From Beijerinckiaceae bacterium (GTDB lineage Bacteria > Pseudomonadota > Alphaproteobacteria > Rhizobiales > Beijerinckiaceae), in contig SCSF01000017.1 in assembly GCA_004298435.1 (NCBI GenBank), positions 1 to 35,039 on the forward strand: 35,039 nucleotides of DNA, written 5' to 3'. The number at the start of each line of letters is the position of its first letter. The first letter of the stretch is position 1. This document shows positions 33,817-35,039 of this stretch, piece after piece. The translations under genes were made by a program, and so were the position numbers. The notes under the pieces are model-generated. The model searched no databases. It was not told the origin of the DNA and saw only the letters and a program-made list of their open reading frames with translations.

Positions 33817-34455
33817 TCACCACCGCAGCCATTTCGACCCGGCAATACTGCCAATGATGACGACGACGAGAGTCGCGAGGCCGTACCAGCTCGCGACGAA
33901 AAGTGGCGAATCATCCGGGCAATGGGTGGCGTAGAGAGTAGCGCCGATGGCCGCTGCCAGAAGCCCCGCCCCCGCCCCGGCCAGCGTTGGATTAGTCGGC
34001 GCGCCGCGTTTCAGCACGATGAGCGTGGCAAGCAGCGGCGCGAATGACAAACCTGGAATCATGACAAGGCAGAAGCGGGCATTATGTCCGATCCAGCTTG
34101 CTTCCCAACGCGCTGGCGGCACGACCATGAGTTCGCTCGCAACCGCCGCGATAAGCACCAGAGCAAGCAAAAGCAGGAGCCGGCGGTAACGGCGCGCATT
34201 GGCGCCCGGCCGCACCAGCCTCAGAACCATGGGGAAGGCGCAAACTCCGACCGCGAAGGGGAACACGATCTTGAAGAGGAGCCGCGGTTCGGCAATCTGC
34301 GCCAGCAGGTGGTGACGCGGCCCGAGAACGGCGGCATAGAGCAGCAATGAGACCGCCACCGCAGGCAAGAGGCCAAGCAGCAGCGCTCGCGACAGCGGCA
34401 TCGTCGGGACGGTGCGGTCGGCAGCGAGGATCTCGATCAGGGACTCGGTTTTCAT
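33817..34455 (-). CDS. nrsF: NrsF-type anti-sigma factor (DUF1109 membrane protein)
   Basis: The 212-residue protein has six hydrophobic helices and fits the DUF1109/NrsF family of membrane anti-sigma factors. Cys129 (ARFCLVMIPG) and Cys179 (THCPDDSPLF) correspond in position to the two cysteines reported to sense metal or redox stress in Caulobacter NrsF. A further Cys72 is present. Its ATG overlaps the stop of the upstream sigma gene (ATGA), the usual arrangement. It is thought to hold the sigma factor at the membrane and release it when the cysteines are modified. Confidence 0.88.
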   Translation of the reverse strand: MKTESLIEILAADRTVPTMPLSRALLLGLLPAVAVSLLLYAAVLGPRHHLLAQIAEPRLLFKIVFPFAVGVCAFPMVLRLVRPGANARRYRRLLLLLALVLIAAVASELMVVPPARWEASWIGHNARFCLVMIPGLSFAPLLATLIVLKRGAPTNPTLAGAGAGLLAAAIGATLYATHCPDDSPLFVASWYGLATLVVVIIGSIAGSKWLRW

Positions 34456-35039
34456 GTCTCACGCATATGTTTGCCAGAGGCCGAAAATTTTATCGCAAGC
34501 GCGGCCAGGCCGCGGTGCAGGGCAACACGCACAGCGCCCTGAGTCATAGCAAGGTCCGCTGCCGTCTCGGCGATAGAGCTGCCTGTCACCGCGATCGACT
34601 TTACGACCTTGCGCTGAACCGACGAAAGACTGTCGAGATGCCGGTCGATGTCTGACTCGATCAGGCTGGGCGCCTGCGCCTCGGACGCAAGCGATTCGCT
34701 GAAATCATCAAGCGGCAGGTGGATGCGGCGGCCACGGCGGCGCAGGAAATCGATGGTCTTGTGCCGGGCAATCGTGAACACCCAGGGCGCCACCGCCGAG
34801 CCGTTCATCCAGGTCTGCCGCTTCAGGTGAATGGTGAGCAGAACCTCCTGAAGGATATCTTCGGCATCGGCCTCAGGCGCACCGGCCCGGCTCAGGCAAC
34901 CGCGAACGAAACGGCGCAATTCGGGCGTCAGCAGAGTCAGAAAACGGCGATAGGCCTCCGCATCGCCGGCATTTGCCGCCTTCAGCAAATGACCCCATTC
35001 GCGTTCGGCATCCTCGCGCAAGGCACCCTCTGGTTCTTC
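34452..35039 (-). CDS. ECF sigma factor of the SigF/NrsF type (5' end probably outside the window)
   Basis: The frame shows sigma region 2 (DAEDILQEVLLTIHLKRQTW, WVFTIARHKTIDFLRRR) and region 4 (LDSLSSVQRKVVKSIAVTG, then ETAADLAMTQGAVRVALHRG). The first in-window start is a TTG at 35021, but the frame stays open to 35039 with no ATG, so the true start may lie beyond the edge. It overlaps nrsF by 4 bases. By analogy with Caulobacter SigF it would direct a metal or oxidative stress regulon, including its own operon. Confidence 0.88.
   Translation of the reverse strand, partial: EEPEGALREDAEREWGHLLKAANAGDAEAYRRFLTLLTPELRRFVRGCLSRAGAPEADAEDILQEVLLTIHLKRQTWMNGSAVAPWVFTIARHKTIDFLRRRGRRIHLPLDDFSESLASEAQAPSLIESDIDRHLDSLSSVQRKVVKSIAVTGSSIAETAADLAMTQGAVRVALHRGLAALAIKFSASGKHMRET

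Overview
The window looks like a chromosomal segment of an alphaproteobacterium, most likely of the order Hyphomicrobiales (Rhizobiales). The evidence is a GC-rich gene set with alphaproteobacterial signatures: a tRNA-His with G1:U72 and discriminator A73, a CpdR-type receiver, a PdhS/PleC-like histidine kinase, CtrA-type TTAA-N7-TTAA boxes, an ECF sigma/NrsF pair, a sigma32 promoter with a ROSE-like thermometer before hsp20, and a suhB/MmgR-like small RNA. I cannot fix family or genus; Beijerinckiaceae or a relative is only a guess.

Layout. 1-3232: the 5' end of a divergent glcD (glycolate/D-lactate oxidase) and lutABC (L-lactate oxidation), together a 2-hydroxyacid oxidation locus. 3233-6292: a noncoding stretch with three adjacent hairpins, a secreted Cache protein, a methyl-accepting chemotaxis protein and its terminator. 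6293-7600: a small accessory patch with an unknown membrane protein, a nucleotidyltransferase remnant and a dispersed palindromic repeat. 7606-11823: an OxlT-type transporter and a large multi-PAS histidine kinase, both on the minus strand. 11824-13789: tRNA-His, a strong terminator and an Fsr-like MFS transporter. 13790-16707: a dehydrogenase remnant, a DUF3761-like small gene, a CtrA-box-controlled coiled-coil membrane protein and mtnA (methionine salvage). 16842-24956: an APC permease and glutamate synthase gltB/gltD, with repeat elements at both gltD flanks. 25540-28714: a secreted Pro/Ala-rich protein, then a two-gene accessory module (81-aa protein plus 616-aa GHKL ATPase) behind an AT-rich promoter. 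28738-32767: hsp20, a lysophospholipase-like hydrolase, hisN, the suhB-like sRNA and an N-formylglutamate amidohydrolase. 32768-35039: cpdR, tRNA-Val(GAC), and nrsF with its ECF sigma factor, which runs off the window.

Themes. Amino-acid and nitrogen metabolism (gltBD, hisN, formylglutamate hydrolase, mtnA, APC permease) sits with carboxylic-acid use (glcD, lutABC, OxlT). Several loci point to CtrA/CpdR cell-cycle control. The best candidate for an undescribed system is the GHKL ATPase with its small partner at 26378-28492. The most informative noncoding elements are the suhB-like sRNA beside hisN, the ROSE/sigma32 leader of hsp20, the CtrA boxes at 15406-15454 and the multi-hairpin leaders before the Cache gene and mtnA. 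No CRISPR array, integrase or complete insertion sequence was seen.
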